Source of the DNA: Bacillota bacterium | Lineage (GTDB): Bacteria; Bacillota; Clostridia; Peptostreptococcales; Anaerovoracaceae | DNA: 55,068 bases | Direction: 5' to 3' | Assembly: GCA_025361765.1 (NCBI GenBank) | Contig: JANYJS010000111.1 | Span: 1-55,068 of the forward strand | Shown here: positions 53,028 to 55,068 of the stretch, piece by piece | Layout: every line of letters starts with the position of its first letter | Position numbering within the stretch: the first letter of the stretch is position 1 | The notes under the pieces: generated by a model | The model's database searches: none | Seen by the model: the letters and a program-made list of their open reading frames with translations, nothing else | What the model was told of the DNA's origin: nothing | Program-made: the position numbers and the translations under genes

Positions 53028-53069
53028 ATGGCTGGAGAAGTTAAATAAATGGCTGGAGAAAATGAAATG
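53028..53069 (+). repeat. 21-bp duplication of the EamA gene's start region
   Basis: ATGGCTGGAGAA occurs at 53028 and again at 53049. The first copy makes a six-codon ORF (MAGEVK) ending in TAA directly against the second ATG. Confidence 0.75.
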
Positions 53070-53930
53070 GGGAAAAAAGTCAAAGCAGATTTAATGCTCC
53101 TTTTGGTGACCCTCTTTTGGGGGACGTCATATTATCTTATTGATGTGAGCTTGGTTAGCGTTGAACCGCTGAACCTAAACGCACTAAGATTTCTGATTGC
53201 TTTTTTTCTGGCGATGACACTGTGCTATAAGCGCATGAAGACGGTCAGCGTAGACACTCTTAAATATGCATTGCTGCTTGGGGTAATTTTAACGGTAGTC
53301 TATATAGCGGCGACCTATGGGGTGAAATACACAAGCCTTTCAAATGCTGGGTTTTTATCCTCTCTTGCCGTCATTTTTACACCACTTCTGGTATTTATCA
53401 TAAAAAGACAAGCGCCCGGAAGAAAACTGGGGGTTTCAATTGGCCTATCCCTTATTGGCATTGCACTGCTGACGTTAAATAATAAATTGGAACCGGCATT
53501 CGGAGATCTGCTCTGTATCATTTGTGCTTTATTTTATGCACTGCATATTGTCACAACAGAAATTGTGGTCAAAAAAAGCCACATCGATGCCTTTCAGGTG
53601 GGGGTGCTGCAGCTTGGATTTACTGGCTTGTTTAATTTAATATTGTCATTTATAATGGAAACGCCCAGATTCCCTGACACGGAAGCCTCCTGGGCGGCAG
53701 TTCTGGTGTTGAGTATTTTCTGCACAGGACTTGCGTTTATTGTACAAAGTGTTGCTCAGCAGTATACCTCTGCTTCTCATGTGGGCGTCATCCTAACCCT
53801 TGAACCGGTCTTCGCCGGTGTGGTGGCTTATGTCTTCGCAGGCGAAATTCTTCTCCCAAGAGCATATTTTGGAGCCCTATTATTAATAATTAGCTTGCTC
53901 ATAATGGAAATAAATTTCTCTAAAAAATAA
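53049..53930 (+). CDS. EamA/DMT-family transporter
   Basis: 293 residues, ten membrane helices in two EamA repeats (LMLLLVTLFWGTSYYLIDVSL at the start; GVILTLEPVFAGVVAYVFAGE near the end). Drug/metabolite transporter superfamily, probably exporting amino acids or small metabolites; substrate unknown. In-frame ATGs at 53049 and 53067; GGCTGGAGAA before the second could act as its ribosome site, giving 287 residues. The start region is preceded by a short duplicated copy. Confidence 0.9.
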   Translation: MAGENEMGKKVKADLMLLLVTLFWGTSYYLIDVSLVSVEPLNLNALRFLIAFFLAMTLCYKRMKTVSVDTLKYALLLGVILTVVYIAATYGVKYTSLSNAGFLSSLAVIFTPLLVFIIKRQAPGRKLGVSIGLSLIGIALLTLNNKLEPAFGDLLCIICALFYALHIVTTEIVVKKSHIDAFQVGVLQLGFTGLFNLILSFIMETPRFPDTEASWAAVLVLSIFCTGLAFIVQSVAQQYTSASHVGVILTLEPVFAGVVAYVFAGEILLPRAYFGALLLIISLLIMEINFSKK

Positions 53931-54098
53931 ATCCAAAGTGAATGGATTTAGACAAAGGATAGACAGGAAAATTACAATATTACATGGCCCATTCTCAAAA
54001 GTGAAATTAAATTGCAAAATATAGACGGTTATAAGAAATAATTGATTGTAAAATAAAAACGAAGCTTATATATGCCACTTCAGACATTCTTTTAAATG
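53931..54098 (+). other. Non-coding stretch between the EamA gene and the NuoE-like operon
   Basis: AT-rich, no gene. A small hairpin (AATCC at 53931 against GGATT near 53945) may end the EamA transcript. Further right, ATGCCAC (54072) and GTGGCAT (54098) form an inverted repeat whose right arm is the -24 box of the sigma-54 promoter. Activator sites for that promoter would be expected here but none was identified. Confidence 0.4.
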
Positions 54099-54114
54099 TG
54101 GCATCATATTTGCT
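54099..54114 (+). promoter_or_regulatory. Sigma-54 promoter of the NuoE/NuoF-like operon
   Basis: TGGCAT-CATAT-TTGCT; GG and GC are exactly ten bases apart and only the last -24 base departs from TGGCAC. Predicted start near 54125, about 120 bases before the first gene. Confidence 0.75.
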
Positions 54115-54246
54115 TGTTATAAAGGTGAGCTGCTATGCGAATAATCGCTATGGCTTTTACAATATTTATTAAATAGGTTGGATTGTCACAAAGTCCTGGA
54201 CAAAATTCAACCGGTAAAAAAATAAAAATTAGGAGGAAAGAGAATA

Positions 54247-54756
54247 ATGACATCGAAAAAATGCGACTGTCAGGGTTTATGTGATGCACCTGATTTTTCA
54301 GAGCTAGCGCCGGTACTTGGCAAATATGCAAAAGTACCTGGAAGCCTGATTACCATCTTACAGAAGGCACAGGATATTTACGGATATCTGTCCATGGAAG
54401 CTATCCAGTATGTTGCAGAGCAAACTGGCATAAAAGCAGCAAAGGTCTATGGCGTAGCTACTTTCTATACCCAGTTTAGACTAAAACCGATTGGTAAAAA
54501 CCTCATTATGCTTTGCCAAGGTACAGCCTGTCACGTTAATGGATCTAAAATGATTGAAGAAGCCATCTGCGACGAGCTTAAGATTAAAGATGGAGAAACT
54601 ACAGAAGACGGACTCTTTACACTTAATAATGTTGCTTGTCTTGGTTGCTGCAGCTTGTCACCTGTCGTTATGATCGATGGTGAAACCTACGGAAAACTGA
54701 CAAAGGACAGCGTGAGAGAAATTCTTCGCGATATTAAAAAAAATGAGAAGGCATAG
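54247..54756 (+). CDS. NADH dehydrogenase/hydrogenase 24-kDa subunit (NuoE/HydC-like)
   Basis: 169 residues. An N-terminal helical part (LGKYAKVPGSLITILQKAQDIYGYL, YGVATFYTQFRLKPIGKN) precedes a thioredoxin-like [2Fe-2S] domain with CQGTACHVNGS and, 36 residues later, CLGCCSLSP, giving the four ligands. An extra CDCQGLC motif at residues 6-12 precedes the usual start. Homologous to the gamma subunit of NADH-dependent bifurcating hydrogenases and formate dehydrogenases. AGGAGGAAAG precedes the ATG. First gene after a sigma-54 promoter, 12 bases before a NuoF/HydB-like gene. Confidence 0.93.
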   Translation: MTSKKCDCQGLCDAPDFSELAPVLGKYAKVPGSLITILQKAQDIYGYLSMEAIQYVAEQTGIKAAKVYGVATFYTQFRLKPIGKNLIMLCQGTACHVNGSKMIEEAICDELKIKDGETTEDGLFTLNNVACLGCCSLSPVVMIDGETYGKLTKDSVREILRDIKKNEKA

Positions 54757-54768
54757 GGGGTGAAATAG

Positions 54769-55068
54769 ATGAAAGTAATTATTGGATTTGGAAGCTGCGG
54801 CATCGCTGCTGGCGCTAACAAAGTTTACAATGAATTTGAAAAGCAAATAAATGAAAAGAATGCAAATATTGTTTTGGAAAAGACCGGATGTATCGGGACT
54901 TGTTTCATCGAGCCGATGGTTGATATCATTGACGACCAGGGGAAAAAAGAAACATTTGTCAACGTGACCCCAGATCAGGTTTCCGAAATATTGGAAAAGC
55001 ATATCATAGGCGGAGAAAAATCTATTGCGCAAATGATCGATGCTGAAGACCTTGACATGATCAAAAAG
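54769..55068 (+). CDS. NuoF/HydB-like flavoprotein subunit, N-terminal part (3' end cut by window)
   Basis: 100 codons, still open at the window edge. It starts MKVIIGFGSCGIAAGANKVY and contains KTGCIGTCFIEPMVDI: the N-terminal thioredoxin-like [2Fe-2S] domain that precedes the NADH/FMN domain in HydB and HndC-type subunits. GGGGGTG precedes the ATG. With the NuoE-like gene it forms the NADH module of an electron-bifurcating hydrogenase or formate dehydrogenase; the catalytic subunit must lie beyond the window. Confidence 0.9.
   Translation, partial: MKVIIGFGSCGIAAGANKVYNEFEKQINEKNANIVLEKTGCIGTCFIEPMVDIIDDQGKKETFVNVTPDQVSEILEKHIIGGEKSIAQMIDAEDLDMIKK

Overview
The window reads as chromosomal DNA of a low-GC, Gram-positive-type anaerobe (Bacillota, most likely class Clostridia). 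Evidence for this: LexA with a Bacillus-type operator, the infC-rpmI-rplT leader operon, a NifZ-ThiI-type pair, mreBCD-PBP2-minD, RNase Y, ComEC-HolA, a HutP-family protein, strong AGGAGG ribosome sites, and electron-bifurcation style redox genes (acyl-CoA dehydrogenase with EtfB and a ferredoxin-EtfA fusion; a NuoE/HydC-NuoF/HydB pair at the right edge). Lifestyle and taxon are inferences from gene content. No insertion sequence, prophage or CRISPR array was seen.

Layout. 1-5.5 kb: the end of a copper P1B-ATPase, then a very large secreted multicopper oxidase with fibronectin III domains. 5.7-12.7 kb: a malate/lactate-type dehydrogenase, pgsA, two secreted wall hydrolases sharing a copper-amine-oxidase-like N-terminal domain and, between them, tRNA-Arg(TCG), a long promoter-to-terminator stretch with no gene that looks like a structured non-coding RNA of about 395 nt, and a YedF/DsrE-like gene. 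12.9-15.8 kb: a MoxR AAA ATPase with a CoxE-like VWA protein, then lexA with its operators. 16.0-20.6 kb: an aminotransferase and a CoA-acylating aldehyde dehydrogenase (taurine/sulfoacetaldehyde-like) behind a perfect sigma-54 promoter, with a PAS-type sigma-54 activator next door. 20.7-25.3 kb: infC (AUU start), rpmI, rplT, then nrdR-pgeF-cmk-lacI-type regulator. 25.3-35.2 kb: a DUF1015 gene, then maf-radC-mreB-mreC-mreD-PBP2-minD running into rodA on the opposite strand. 35.3-43.2 kb: rny, cysteine desulfurase-thiI, acd-etfB-etfA. 43.4-55 kb: class A PBP, hutP-like gene, a hypothetical gene, comEC-holA, MATE and EamA transporters, and the start of an NADH-dependent hydrogenase/formate-dehydrogenase-type operon.

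Regulatory picture. Three sites match the sigma-54 -24/-12 consensus with exact GG-N10-GC spacing, in front of the aldehyde dehydrogenase operon, upstream of acd-etfBA, and in front of the NuoE/F-like operon. A Rex-like operator lies between the second site and acd. One sigma-54 activator is encoded in the window. Together these suggest a redox and amine/acyl catabolism regulon.

A second theme is structural. Many genes are followed by short direct repeats (11-45 bp period), and several of these recopy the last codons and stop codon of the gene before them. In some cases the extra copy supplies a functional-looking element for the next gene: a -35 box, a ribosome site, or a complete sigma-54 promoter. 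The best candidates for something undescribed are the orphan RNA at 10131-10526 and this stop-codon-proximal duplication pattern. Also notable are a MinD lacking its C-terminal membrane helix at an apparent rodA inversion junction, and a possible AUU start for RNase Y.
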